Of a stretch of DNA of 34,881 bases, positions 1 through 8,011 are shown one piece after another. This stretch comes from Myxococcales bacterium. Its GTDB lineage: Bacteria; Myxococcota_A; Polyangia; Haliangiales; SHYZ01. Within the stretch, counting starts at the first letter, position 1. Every line of letters starts with the position of its first letter. Position numbers and translations under genes: made by a program. Under the pieces are notes generated by a model. It made no database searches, was not told the origin of the DNA, and was given only the letters and a program-made list of their open reading frames with translations. The stretch is taken from the NCBI GenBank assembly GCA_009692535.1, contig SHYZ01000012.1:1-34881 (forward strand). Direction: 5' to 3'.

Positions 1-119
1 GGGGCGGGCATCGGCGCGGCCGGGGACGCCTGTGCGCCCGCGGGCGTAGCGACGAGGAGCGGGAGGCTCGCGATGAGGAACGCCAAGAGGGACGAAGCCA
101 GCCGAGGCGCGAAGATCAC
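1..119 (-). CDS. N-terminus of a secreted or periplasmic protein (cut by window edge)
   Basis: Only the first 39 or so codons are present. A GTG at 119-117 overlaps the TGA of the upstream gene cpoB (118-116) in a GTGA junction, which suggests translational coupling. The reading frame stays open to the window edge. The encoded start looks like a Sec signal peptide: a basic residue near the N-terminus (MIFAPRLA), a long hydrophobic stretch rich in Leu, Ala and Ile, then a likely signal peptidase I site at AGAQA. The mature part begins with Ala/Pro-rich sequence. Function cannot be told from this fragment. Its coupling to cpoB suggests an envelope role, which is inference. Confidence 0.6.
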   Translation of the reverse strand, partial: MIFAPRLASSLLAFLIASLPLLVATPAGAQASPAAPMPA

Positions 120-1147
120 GGACCGACCTCCTCGAGGCGACGCGCGGCGAGGCCGGCAGCGTTGCTCTTCGGGTAGGCGTGGATCACCTCGGCGAACACG
201 TCGCGCGCGGTCGGTGCGTCGCCCAGGCTCGAGAAGCAAAAGCCGATCTTGAGCAGCGCGTCGGGCGTCTTGTTGCCGGTCGGGTAGTTCTTCAGGACCT
301 CGCGAAATCCGTCGAGCGCGCCGCGGTAGTCCCGCTCGGCGTAGCGCATTTCGGCGATCCAGTACTGGGCATTGTCGGCGTACTCGGAGAGCGGCCAACC
401 GTCGAGCAGGCGGCGGAACCCGAGCACCGCCTCGGCATGCTCGCGTCGACGGAGTGCGGCGTACGCGACCCGGTAGATCGACGCCGGATCGTCAGGCGCC
501 GCCTCGGGCAGCGCGGCCCCACGTGCCGCCTCGGGCAGCGCGGCGACACGAGCTGCCTCGGGCAGCGCGGCGACACGAGCTGCCTCGGGCAGCGCGGCGA
601 CACGAGTCACCGGGATTCGATCCGAGACGGTGGTCGGCTCGGGGGGCACGCGGCGCGACGGCTCGTCCGCGCGGCGCGACGGCTCGTCCGCGCGATGCGG
701 CGTGGGCAGCATCGCTGGCGTGCCGGCGAGCTCAGCCTCGAGTGACAGCGCACCGCCGCTCGCGCCCGCGCGCGGCGGTCCGAGACGCGCCGCATCGCCG
801 GCGTAGACGATCTCGATGCCCTCGCCGAGCTCGTCGAGCGAGCCGCGGATCGCGGGCGCGGCGACGACCGACTCCGCGCGGGCTGCATCGTCGGCGCGAC
901 GGACCTCGACCGGGAGCTGCGGCGGATCGTAGGAAGCCGATGCGCCCACGAGCTTCGACTTCTCGAGGCGATCCTCGAGCACGAACACCCGGTTCTCGAG
1001 CTCATCGATCGTGCGGCGATCACGCGCTGCCTGACGACGAAGCCCGTCCACCTCTCGCTGCATCGTCATCACGTCGGGGCGCACACCAGCACCGGTGGCG
1101 CAGCCGGCGAGTGAGGCGATGAGAAGGAGCAGCGGAATGCGGTGCAT
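116..1147 (-). CDS. cpoB: CpoB/YbgF-like cell-division coordinator lipoprotein with C-terminal TPRs
   Basis: A 343-residue exported protein. The start at 1147 is preferred over an in-frame start at 1189 because the lipoprotein signal (hydrophobic core, lipobox SLAGC, Cys16) begins there and a promoter-like element ends just upstream. Order: lipobox; Arg/Glu-rich coiled coil (about residues 25-65) like the CpoB trimerisation segment; a low-complexity Ala/Pro/Arg linker with a 9-residue repeat (RVAALPEAA, four copies) and a doubled RADEPSR; then about 120 residues of TPR repeats with the YbgF signature (YxxAYAALRRREHAEA, then FREVLKNYP and FAEVIHAYP). CpoB works with Tol-Pal and PBP1B to couple outer-membrane constriction to wall synthesis in E. 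coli. No tol or pal gene is visible here. The lipobox differs from the soluble E. coli protein. Confidence 0.82.
   Translation of the reverse strand: MHRIPLLLLIASLAGCATGAGVRPDVMTMQREVDGLRRQAARDRRTIDELENRVFVLEDRLEKSKLVGASASYDPPQLPVEVRRADDAARAESVVAAPAIRGSLDELGEGIEIVYAGDAARLGPPRAGASGGALSLEAELAGTPAMLPTPHRADEPSRRADEPSRRVPPEPTTVSDRIPVTRVAALPEAARVAALPEAARVAALPEAARGAALPEAAPDDPASIYRVAYAALRRREHAEAVLGFRRLLDGWPLSEYADNAQYWIAEMRYAERDYRGALDGFREVLKNYPTGNKTPDALLKIGFCFSSLGDAPTARDVFAEVIHAYPKSNAAGLAARRLEEVGP
501..608. repeat. 27-bp tandem repeat, four copies, in the cpoB linker
   Basis: Units begin at 501, 528, 555 and 582. The first copy differs at several bases and the last two are nearly identical. It encodes a 9-residue RVAALPEAA unit in cpoB. 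A second 21-bp unit is doubled at 651-671 and 672-692 (RADEPSR). Both unit lengths keep the frame. Confidence 0.9.
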
Positions 1148-1160
1148 GCGGGACCGTTTC

Positions 1161-1189
1161 AGCGTAGTCCCGCCGTTCGCAGAGCGCAA
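1161..1189 (-). promoter_or_regulatory. Sigma70-type promoter for cpoB
   Basis: On the minus strand, TTGCGC (1189-1184) and TACGCT (1166-1161) are 17 bases apart. The start point would be near 1154, a few bases before the cpoB ATG at 1147. There is no obvious Shine-Dalgarno sequence between -10 and ATG, so the message may be nearly leaderless. This could free cpoB from the hemA-hemC transcript. Confidence 0.45.
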
Positions 1190-1218
1190 AAAAGCGCACT
1201 ACGTGCGGCCAGCAGCCG

Positions 1219-2196
1219 CTACGCGCGCGGCGGCGAGAGCGGCTGGATCGCGGCGTGACACTCGGCGAGGATGGTTGCCGCGCCGCGAGCGAGCAGCTCA
1301 TCGGCGAGCGCGTGGCCGAGCGACTCGGGTGCATCGGCAGGCCCACGCCGAATACCGCGCACGACGCGAAGACCGTCGGGCGAACCGACCAGCGCCTCGA
1401 GCGTGAGTTCACCACCGACGAGTTGCGCGTGTGCGGCGATCGGTGCCTGACAGCCGCCCTCGACGCGCAGCAGCAACGCCCGCTCCGCTCGCACCGCGCA
1501 CGCGCCAGCCTCGTCGTGCATCGCCGCTACCACCTTCGCCCGCGTCGCAGCGTCGGCGGCGCGCGTCTCGATGCCGAGCGCGCCCTGCCCCGCCGCCGGC
1601 AGGCTGAGCGTGAGCGGCAGCCGCACACCGATGCGCGCCGCGTGCCCGAGCCGTGTGAGGCCCGCGGTCGCGAGGACGATCGCGTCGTACTCGCCAGCGT
1701 CGAGCTTGCGCACCCGCGTGTCCACGTTGCCGCGCAGCGCGATGACGTCGAGGTCGGGGCGCCGCGCGAGGAGCTGGCACATCCGGCGCAGCGACGAGGT
1801 ACCGACGCGCGCGCCATGAGCGAGCGGCGCGAGTGGATCCTCGCTCGCAGACGCGGCCGGCTGCGCCAGCGGGAACACGAGCGCGTCGGAGGCGTCCTCG
1901 CGCGCCGAGATCGCCGCGAGTGTGAGCCCGTCGGCGAGGCGTGCCGGCACGTCCTTCATGCTGTGCACCGCGAGGTCGGCCTCGTCGCGGAGCAGCGCCT
2001 CTTCGAGCTCTTTCACGAACAGCCCCTTGCCGCCGACCAGCGCCAGCGGCACGTCGAGGATCAGGTCCCCGCGGGTCTTGATCACCACCAGCTCGACGGT
2101 GAGTCCGGCCCCTAGCGCCTCGAGGCGCGCCTTGACGTGGTTCGCCTGCCAGAGCGCGAGCAGGCTGCCGCGCGTGCCGATCCTGAGCCGGGTCAT
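1219..2196 (-). CDS. hemC: Porphobilinogen deaminase (hydroxymethylbilane synthase)
   Basis: A 325-residue enzyme that joins four porphobilinogen units into hydroxymethylbilane, the third common step of haem and B12 synthesis, in the cytoplasm. Family marks: N-terminal RIGTRGSLLALWQA; the Arg-rich ALRGNVDTRVRKLD segment that binds substrate carboxylates; LPAAGQGALGIE; and VEGGCQAPIAAHA, whose Cys anchors the dipyrromethane cofactor. Length fits the family (about 310-330). The ATG at 2196 overlaps the hemA stop in an ATGA junction, so the two are probably translationally coupled. The next reaction gene, hemD, is not in the window, and hemC is followed by a 71-base gap and cpoB. Confidence 0.97.
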   Translation of the reverse strand: MTRLRIGTRGSLLALWQANHVKARLEALGAGLTVELVVIKTRGDLILDVPLALVGGKGLFVKELEEALLRDEADLAVHSMKDVPARLADGLTLAAISAREDASDALVFPLAQPAASASEDPLAPLAHGARVGTSSLRRMCQLLARRPDLDVIALRGNVDTRVRKLDAGEYDAIVLATAGLTRLGHAARIGVRLPLTLSLPAAGQGALGIETRAADAATRAKVVAAMHDEAGACAVRAERALLLRVEGGCQAPIAAHAQLVGGELTLEALVGSPDGLRVVRGIRRGPADAPESLGHALADELLARGAATILAECHAAIQPLSPPRA

Positions 2197-3542
2197 GCGG
2201 GGCCTCCTCGATCCTTCACAGCCGTCGCCGGCGCGGCGGTCTCCGGCGCAGCGCTCACCGGCGCGCCCGGTGTGAGCGCGAACAGGCGGCGCGCTGCCTC
2301 GGCGAGCGCGAGCCCGTCCACATCGCCGCCCTGCCGCAGCGCCATCGTTGGGGCGTGGAGCAGCTTGGCGACAATGGCGTCGGCCAGCCGGCGCACCTCA
2401 TCAGCCTGACGTGGGCCAGCCTCGGGACCGAGCGCCGCGACGGCGCGCTCGACCTCCACGCGGGCGACCTCCTCGAAGCGCGCGCGCAGATCCTTGATCG
2501 TTGGAACGATCGCCTGCGCCTTGAGCCAACCGGAGAAGCCGTCGACCTCGTCGTCGACAAGTCGCTCGGCAGCCTCAGCCTCGCGGCGCCGCTCGGCGAG
2601 GTTCTCCTCGACGACCCGCCCGAGGTCGTCGACGTCGAAGAGGTAGACGCCGTCGAGCTCGGCGGCGGCCGCCGCGACGTCGCGCGGCACCGCGATGTCG
2701 ACCAGGAAGATCGGTCGACCGCGGCGCGACCTTGCCACGCGCTTCATCATGGCGCGATCGACGATCGGCTCGGCAGCGCCGGTCGAGAAGATCGCCACGT
2801 CCGCACCAGCGAGCAGCGTCTCGAGCTCCGCGAACGGACGTGCCGTGCCACCGACCTCCTGCGCGAGCGTGGCGGCGCGGTCGGGCGAGCGGTTGGTCAC
2901 GACGATGTGGCGCGCGCCCGCGGTGACCAGCCGGCGCGCGGCGAGCCCGGACATTTTCCCCGCGCCGACCACGAGCACCGACCGACCATCGAGCGAACCG
3001 AAGATGCGTCGTGCGAGCTCCACGGCGGCCGAGGCGACGTTGGCAGCACCGCGCGCCACGCCGGTCTCGGTGCGGACCCGCTTGGCCACGACGAACGCAC
3101 GCTCCAAAAAGCGCGAGAGCACCGGCCCTGCGGCGCCGGAACGCGACGCTGCGCCGTACGCGATCTTGAGTTGCCCGAGAATCTGCGCCTCGCCCACGAC
3201 CAGCGAATCGAGTGCGGCGGCGACGCGAAAAACGTGGCGGATCGCATCCCGACCGGCGTGCTCATAGAGGTGCTCGTCGAGCGCGCCGCCGGCGAGCCCC
3301 GAGCGCAGCCCGAGAAAATGGCGCAGTTCGGCAGCGGCGCCAGCGGCCGAGCCGCGCGCGGCGGCGACGATTTCCACGCGGTTGCAGGTCGACAGCAGCG
3401 TCGCTTCACCGACCTGCCCGAGCGCGACGATCTCGGCAAGGGTGCGTGCGAGGTCGACCTCGGGAACCGCCAACCGCTCACGCACCTCGACCGGCGCGGT
3501 CCGATGCGACAGACCGATCACCACCAGGTCGTGCAGCGCCAC
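2193..3542 (-). CDS. hemA: Glutamyl-tRNA reductase
   Basis: A 449-residue enzyme that reduces glutamyl-tRNA(Glu) to glutamate-1-semialdehyde with NADPH, the first committed step of C5-pathway tetrapyrrole synthesis. The GTG at 3542 is chosen because the family N-terminus (HDLVVIGLSHRTAPVEVRE) begins there and it lies one base after the ccsA stop (TAG-C-GTG). A longer frame from 3671 would only read back through ccsA. Visible motifs: LLSTCNRVEI with catalytic Cys53; DSLVVGEAQILGQLK; a Rossmann glycine-rich turn (LVVGAGKMSGLAARRL); and a C-terminal helical dimerisation region. The C-terminal tail is an Ala/Pro-rich extension beyond the usual end. It is in one run with ccsA and hemC. Confidence 0.97.
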   Translation of the reverse strand: MALHDLVVIGLSHRTAPVEVRERLAVPEVDLARTLAEIVALGQVGEATLLSTCNRVEIVAAARGSAAGAAAELRHFLGLRSGLAGGALDEHLYEHAGRDAIRHVFRVAAALDSLVVGEAQILGQLKIAYGAASRSGAAGPVLSRFLERAFVVAKRVRTETGVARGAANVASAAVELARRIFGSLDGRSVLVVGAGKMSGLAARRLVTAGARHIVVTNRSPDRAATLAQEVGGTARPFAELETLLAGADVAIFSTGAAEPIVDRAMMKRVARSRRGRPIFLVDIAVPRDVAAAAAELDGVYLFDVDDLGRVVEENLAERRREAEAAERLVDDEVDGFSGWLKAQAIVPTIKDLRARFEEVARVEVERAVAALGPEAGPRQADEVRRLADAIVAKLLHAPTMALRQGGDVDGLALAEAARRLFALTPGAPVSAAPETAAPATAVKDRGGPA

Positions 3543-3543
3543 G

Positions 3544-4341
3544 CTAGGCCCCTGTGCCGCGCATGACGTACAGGCCGACAGCAAGCGCTGCGCTGGCAAA
3601 ACCGCCGAGCGTGAGCAGCGCCGCGCGCCGCCCGCGCCACCCGGCGGTGGTGCGCGCAAGGAGCAGGACACCGAACAGGCCCCAGGCGATCAACGCGAGC
3701 GGATACTCGACGCGCATGCCCTGGCCCAGACGGTGAAGCCAGGCCGCGCCCGACAGGAGCGCCAGCGTGAACACGGGAAATCCGACGAGCACGAGGCGAT
3801 GCGCGAGGGCGTCGAGCGTCTCGAGCGCGATCCCCCGCCGCACCAGATGACCGACCCGGCGCCGCTTGAGCTGGCGATCCTCGGCGAGGTAGACCACGGC
3901 GACCGCGGTGGCCAGCGCGAGCAGCCCCACACCGAGCGCCGCGAGCGAGATGTGCACGCGGCCGAGCAGGCCAAAATCCGCCTCACGGCCCGGCGCGGCG
4001 GCGCCCGCGATACGTGTGGTCACGAGCGCGACTGCGGCCAGCGGCGCGACGACCGCGCCCACCGCATCGAGCGGGTGAGCGCGACGCACGACGAGCGCGA
4101 TGAGGTACGCGCCCGCGATCAGCCAGCCAGCAAAACCGATCGCATCGCCGACGCTGCTGACCGGATGCACGTGGGCCACGCCGCGCGCCCCGATCACATA
4201 AAGCTGCGCAAGGAACGCGATGCCGCACGCCACTCGCGCGGCACGGGCCGCGCCTGCGGCCAGCCCACCGAGCCACGCCGCGGAGAGCGCACCGGCGACG
4301 GCATAGGCGCTGACCGCCGCGATGAGCGCGAACGATTCCAC
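3544..4341 (-). CDS. ccsA: CcsA/HemX-family cytochrome c assembly membrane protein
   Basis: A 265-residue integral membrane protein with about eight hydrophobic segments and little soluble sequence. It has the arrangement of the CcsA/HemX family: a conserved His-containing segment (GRVHISLAALGVG), then an aromatic/charged turn YLAEDRQLKRRRVG, and a later helix with LSGAAWLHRLG. Family members act in haem delivery to apocytochrome c, or as HemX modulate the level of HemA. Being directly upstream of hemA (one base apart) is the classic HemX placement. The tryptophan-rich WWD haem loop of full-length CcsA is weak here, so HemX-like is the safer reading. The start is GTG at 4341, one base after the stop of the small ORF. 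A G-rich AAGGGGGG lies about 9 bases upstream and could be its ribosome binding site. Confidence 0.8.
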   Translation of the reverse strand: MESFALIAAVSAYAVAGALSAAWLGGLAAGAARAARVACGIAFLAQLYVIGARGVAHVHPVSSVGDAIGFAGWLIAGAYLIALVVRRAHPLDAVGAVVAPLAAVALVTTRIAGAAAPGREADFGLLGRVHISLAALGVGLLALATAVAVVYLAEDRQLKRRRVGHLVRRGIALETLDALAHRLVLVGFPVFTLALLSGAAWLHRLGQGMRVEYPLALIAWGLFGVLLLARTTAGWRGRRAALLTLGGFASAALAVGLYVMRGTGA

Positions 4342-4342
4342 G

Positions 4343-4423
4343 CTAGCCGCCCCCCTTGATGGAGATGCAGGTGCAGATGAAGGTGAAGCGGCGGCCGGGC
4401 TGCAAGTGGTGGAGTCCGGCCAT
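4343..4423 (-). CDS. Candidate 26-residue small protein between trxA and ccsA
   Basis: An ATG at 4423 opens a 26-codon frame ending in TAG at 4345-4343. It starts 9 bases after the trxA stop and ends one base before the ccsA GTG, in the same TAG-C-GTG arrangement as the ccsA/hemA junction. Nearly every third codon position is G or C, as in neighbouring genes. The peptide starts MAGLHHLQPGRR, then has a hydrophobic FTFICTCISI segment with a Cys-x-Cys pair, and ends KGGG. No signal peptide and no known family is recognised. The ribosome binding site is weak, so translation would depend on coupling from trxA. It may be a small redox or metal-binding peptide, or chance: the G run near its end may simply be the ccsA ribosome binding site. 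Confidence 0.45.
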   Translation of the reverse strand: MAGLHHLQPGRRFTFICTCISIKGGG

Positions 4424-4432
4424 CGCGCGCCG

Positions 4433-4762
4433 CTACAGGTGCTTCTTCAGCGCCTCTTCGAGCTTCGCCTTCGGTACCGCGCCGACGATCTGGCCGACGA
4501 CCTGGCCGCCCTTGAAGATGAGCAGCGTGGGGATGCTGCGGACCTCGTACTGCTGCGGCACCTTCTGGTGGTCGTCGATGTTCATCTTGCCGACCTTGAC
4601 GCGCCCCTTGTACTCGGCGCCGATCGCGTCGATGAGCGGCGCGATGGTCCGGCAGGGGCCGCACCAGACTGCCCAGAAGTCGACGAGCGCCGGTAGGCTT
4701 GAGTCGAGGATCTCGGTCTTGAAGTTGGAGTCGGTGAGTTCGGTGATGTCGGGCGAAGCCAT
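4433..4762 (-). CDS. trxA: Thioredoxin
   Basis: A 109-residue cytoplasmic thiol-disulfide oxidoreductase. The active site is WCGPC (Cys34 and Cys37), preceded by VDFWAVW and followed by the core strands (VKVGKMNIDDH), the cis-proline region RSIPTLLIF and the glycine-rich turn. Length and layout match classical TrxA, with no signal peptide. A good ribosome binding site (AAGGAG) lies 8 bases before the ATG, and a TATAAC box lies further upstream, so it may head its own transcript through ccsA-hemA-hemC. Its position beside a CcsA-type gene might link it to apocytochrome thiol reduction, but a cytoplasmic thioredoxin would act only indirectly. Confidence 0.96.
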   Translation of the reverse strand: MASPDITELTDSNFKTEILDSSLPALVDFWAVWCGPCRTIAPLIDAIGAEYKGRVKVGKMNIDDHQKVPQQYEVRSIPTLLIFKGGQVVGQIVGAVPKAKLEEALKKHL

Positions 4763-4791
4763 GTAGAGCTCCTTAGGTGGGAACGCGGGTC

Positions 4792-4797
4792 GTTATA
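4792..4797 (-). promoter_or_regulatory. -10 box upstream of trxA
   Basis: TATAAC on the minus strand, five of six matches to the sigma70 -10 consensus and unusually AT-rich for this region. It lies 29 bases before the trxA ATG in the 43-base rodA-trxA gap. No clear -35 is seen 16-18 bases upstream, inside the rodA tail. Confidence 0.4.
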
Positions 4798-4805
4798 TCA
4801 CGCCG

Positions 4806-5897
4806 CTACCGCGCGAAGCGGCGCAGCGAGACGCTCGCGACCAGCCCGAGCGCGATGCAGAACGTGACCAGGCTCGAGCGGCCGTAGCTCACCAGCGGCA
4901 GCGTGATCCCGACGACCGGCGCAAGGCCGGTGACCATCGCGATGTTGACGAAGACGTGCCAGAAGAGCATCGCGGCGACGCCGACGCAGAGGGTCGCGCC
5001 AAACCGATCACGCGCCTGTCGCGCGATGTGTACGATCCAAAACACCAGCGCGGCGTAGGCCAGCACCAACAGGCTCGCGCCGGCAAAGCCCCACTCCTCG
5101 GCCCACACTGAAAAGGGAAAGTCGGTCCACTGCTCGGGAAGAAAGTTGAGCTGGTTCTGTGTGCCGTGGAGCCAGCGCTTGCCGAACAGCCGTCCGGAGC
5201 CGACCGCGAAGATCGATTGCCGCGAGTGCCAGCCCGCCCCTGACGGATCCGACGCGGGATCGAGGAAGGTGAGGATGCGCAGCTTTTGGTAGTCGTGCAG
5301 CACGTACCACCAGAGCAGCGGCGCGCCGGCGGCGAGCACCCCCCCGCCGACGAGCACCGGCCAGAGCCTGCGCGCCGCGACCAGCGCGACGGTGGCGACG
5401 ATCAGCCCGACCAGCGTGGCGGTGCCGAGGTCGGGCTGCCAGGCGATGAGCAGCACGGCGCCGAAGATTGCGACGACCCGGGAGACGCGGGAAAAGAGTG
5501 AGAGCGCGTCGCGCTCGTGTACGAGGCGGGCGATCGCCAGGATCACGGCGAGCTTCATGAACTCGCTCGGCTGGACGCGCAGGCCGCCGAGGCCGAGCCA
5601 TCGACGCGAGCCCTTCACCGAGATCCCGATGAAATGCACGCCGGCGACGGCGACGATGCCGAGCAGGAGCAGGATCCAGGCGACCCGCGTCCAGTTGCGG
5701 TAGTCGATCAGCGCGGTGGCACCAAAGATTCCTGCGCCGATCACCATCCAGACCACCTGCGTGCTGAACAGGCCGTGCTGCGGCACATGGCGCGTGGCGC
5801 TGTAGAGGTTGACGAGGCCGATCACCGCGACGAGCAGCACCAACCCGGTGAGCATCCAGTCGAAGTGACGGCGCAGGTGGCGATCAAGGCCGATCAT
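4806..5897 (-). CDS. rodA: RodA, SEDS-family peptidoglycan glycosyltransferase
   Basis: A 363-residue polytopic membrane protein with about ten hydrophobic segments, the length typical of RodA. It polymerises lipid II into glycan strands in the elongasome with PBP2 as partner. SEDS marks include the GSRRWLGLGGLRVQPSEFMKLAVI segment (with the Pro-Ser-Glu-Phe-x-Lys core) after the third helix, the long periplasmic loop with DPSGAGWHSRQSIFAVGSG and FLPEQWTDFPFSVWAEEWGF, and the C-terminal LPLVSYGRSS. The ATG at 5897 overlaps the mrdA stop by four bases (ATGA), giving coupled synthesis of the SEDS/PBP pair. It differs from FtsW by its setting beside mrdA and mreBCD. Confidence 0.96.
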   Translation of the reverse strand: MIGLDRHLRRHFDWMLTGLVLLVAVIGLVNLYSATRHVPQHGLFSTQVVWMVIGAGIFGATALIDYRNWTRVAWILLLLGIVAVAGVHFIGISVKGSRRWLGLGGLRVQPSEFMKLAVILAIARLVHERDALSLFSRVSRVVAIFGAVLLIAWQPDLGTATLVGLIVATVALVAARRLWPVLVGGGVLAAGAPLLWWYVLHDYQKLRILTFLDPASDPSGAGWHSRQSIFAVGSGRLFGKRWLHGTQNQLNFLPEQWTDFPFSVWAEEWGFAGASLLVLAYAALVFWIVHIARQARDRFGATLCVGVAAMLFWHVFVNIAMVTGLAPVVGITLPLVSYGRSSLVTFCIALGLVASVSLRRFAR

Positions 5898-8011
5898 GGC
5901 GTGCCACCGTCGGACAAGGGGCCGGCGTCTGCGGCACCCTCGTCGGGCGCGGCGACGGCGCCTGCAGCACCGGCGTCTGCAGCACCGGCGTCTGCAGCAC
6001 CGGCGTCTGCAGCACCGTCGTCGGCCGCGGCGAGGTCGTCGTCGCCATCCTCGCGAACCGGCTCGTCGTCAACCGCGACCGGCCCGTCGTCGACCGCGAG
6101 CGGTCCCTCCGCGGTCGGGTCGACGCCGACAGCGACAACGCCACCACCGCCGCCGATCGCGCCGAGCTCCGCCGCGCCGGTCGCGATCTCCGCAGCGATC
6201 GGTGCGGCGACGTGGCCGCCCTTGCCGCCATGCTCCACGAGCACGACGATCGCGACACGCGGCTCATCGGCCGGCGCCCATCCTGCGAACCACGCGTGGT
6301 CGCGGTGCGGGTGCCACGAGGCGTCGGGCTGGGCCTGGAGCTTGCGCACCTGCGCGGTACCGGTCTTCCCCGCGAGCGTCGTCCCGTCGACGCGCACACC
6401 GAACGCCGTGCCGCGTGGATCGTTGACCACGCCCCACATGCCACGGCGCAGCTCGGCAAGCGCAGCGTCGGTCGCCGCGATCCGCCGCCGAAGCTCCGGC
6501 CTTGGCTCCGACACGATGCGACCGTCTGCGGTCTCGATCCGCTCGATGAACTGCGGCACCCACAGCTGGCCACCGTTCGCGATCGCGGCGTACGCAAGCG
6601 CGAGCTGGAGCACCGTGACCTCGGTGTCGCCCTGCCCGATCGACGTGTTCAGCGTATGGCCGATGCGAAAGCCCGCCTTCTCGTACGCGGCGCGCCACGG
6701 CACACGCCCCGCCGCATCGCCGTTGAGTCCGAGTCCGGTGGGCGCGCCGAAGCCGAGATCGCGCGCGGTCTCGCCGATCCGATCCATGCCGACCCGAACC
6801 GCGACCTCCCAGAAGTAGATGTTGCACGACTGCGTGAGCGCCTCGGCGAGCTGGACCTTGCCGTGCGCCTTGCCACAGCGAAACGTGTGCCGACCGAGCT
6901 CGTGCCAGCCACGGCAGAGGATCTCGTCGTCCATGTCGACCGCGCCGCTCGCCAGCCCGGCCAGCGCGGTGACGACCTTGTACGTCGAGCCGGGAAAGTA
7001 CGTGAGCTGCAGTGCGCGATCGACGAACGGCTTGTACGGATCCGACTCGAGCGCCTCCTCTTCGACGCGCGAGAGACCGCCGGTCATGATGTTCGGCTCG
7101 AAGCCCGGCTTCGACACGAGCGCGAGCACCTTGCCGTTCGTCACGTCGACGATCGCGACCGCACCAGCCGGGTGCTTGCGCATCGCGCGCTCGGCCAGCC
7201 GCTGCAGCTCGACATCCAGCGTCAGCACGACATCGTGTCCCGGCGACGGCGCCACGCTCCGCTCGCCGCCGAGCAGCGACTCCGCGGCTTCGTCCGACTT
7301 GCGGCGACCACGCGCATCGACGACGTAGACCTCGTGCCCCTTCTTGCCGCGCAGGTAGCTCTCCCACTGCCGCTCGACGCCCGATCGACCGATGAAATCC
7401 TCGTCGTCGTACCCTTCGCCCGCGTGCTGCTCGAGGTCGCGGGCGTTCACGCGGTTCAGGTAACCGAGGGCGTGCGCAGCGAGCGTCGCGTACGGATAGG
7501 TCCGGCGCGACACATCGCGGACCTCGACGCCGGGGAGCTCCGCGCCAGCCTGCCGCACGAGCGCCATGCGATCGCGGTCGACGTCGGGAATCCCGACCAC
7601 CGAGCGGCCCAGGTCGTGACCGCGGCGAGCCGGGTCGCGCGCACGGGCGAGCCGCGCATCGAGCTCGTCCTGCTCGGAGGGTGCGAGCGCGAGCAGCCGC
7701 GCGAGCCGTTCACGCGCCGCCGGCGTAAAGTGCCTCGGCGTGACCAGCACGTCGTAGGCAGGGCGGTTGTCGGCCAGCACGACTCCCGACCGGTCCTTCA
7801 CCAAGCCACGCACCGCGCGCAGCGGCTCGCGCTTGACGAAGTTATCAGTGGAGCGGCGGTAGTAACGATCGCCGCGCACGATCTGGAGCTGGCAGAGTCG
7901 ACCCAGCAGCAGAAAAAACGCGCAGCCGAGCACGATGACGACGAGTCCGCCGCGCCGCTGCAGCTCGGGCAGCCCGGTGCCGGAAGTCGGCCGATCGAGG
8001 AAGGGCAACAC
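5894..8011 (-). CDS. mrdA: Penicillin-binding protein 2, elongation-specific transpeptidase
   Basis: A 705-residue class B PBP that crosslinks peptidoglycan during cell elongation with RodA. The GTG at 8011 shares one base with the mreD TAG; starting here gives a short cytoplasmic tail then one membrane helix (LVVIVLGCAFFLLLGRLCQ). Next come the PBP dimerisation domain (VKDRSGVVLADNRPAYDV) and the transpeptidase domain with catalytic STYK (Ser342), QSCN and KTG (Lys549). The family usually ends soon after the last domain at about 630 residues. This one adds a Gly- then Asp/Ala-rich acidic tail of about 80 residues with tandem AADAG repeats. The tail should lie in the periplasm. Its function is unknown. 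The gene is in the mreBCD-mrdA-rodA run. Confidence 0.96.
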   Translation of the reverse strand: MLPFLDRPTSGTGLPELQRRGGLVVIVLGCAFFLLLGRLCQLQIVRGDRYYRRSTDNFVKREPLRAVRGLVKDRSGVVLADNRPAYDVLVTPRHFTPAARERLARLLALAPSEQDELDARLARARDPARRGHDLGRSVVGIPDVDRDRMALVRQAGAELPGVEVRDVSRRTYPYATLAAHALGYLNRVNARDLEQHAGEGYDDEDFIGRSGVERQWESYLRGKKGHEVYVVDARGRRKSDEAAESLLGGERSVAPSPGHDVVLTLDVELQRLAERAMRKHPAGAVAIVDVTNGKVLALVSKPGFEPNIMTGGLSRVEEEALESDPYKPFVDRALQLTYFPGSTYKVVTALAGLASGAVDMDDEILCRGWHELGRHTFRCGKAHGKVQLAEALTQSCNIYFWEVAVRVGMDRIGETARDLGFGAPTGLGLNGDAAGRVPWRAAYEKAGFRIGHTLNTSIGQGDTEVTVLQLALAYAAIANGGQLWVPQFIERIETADGRIVSEPRPELRRRIAATDAALAELRRGMWGVVNDPRGTAFGVRVDGTTLAGKTGTAQVRKLQAQPDASWHPHRDHAWFAGWAPADEPRVAIVVLVEHGGKGGHVAAPIAAEIATGAAELGAIGGGGGVVAVGVDPTAEGPLAVDDGPVAVDDEPVREDGDDDLAAADDGAADAGAADAGAADAGAAGAVAAPDEGAADAGPLSDGGTP
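5961..6015. repeat. 15-bp tandem repeat in the mrdA tail
   Basis: Three exact copies of a 15-base unit (cggcgtctgcagcac) at 5971, 5986 and 6001, plus a 10-base partial copy before them. It encodes the AADAG repeat in the acidic C-terminal tail of PBP2. Confidence 0.9.

Noticed and set aside
1170-1200. Terminator between hemC and cpoB
   Set aside because: On the minus strand there is a T6 run, but it falls in the loop between short GCGC arms instead of after a stem, and it overlaps the cpoB promoter candidate.
3543-3671. Longer hemA start
   Set aside because: It would read back through ccsA and precede the conserved N-terminus. GTG at 3542 fits the operon junction.
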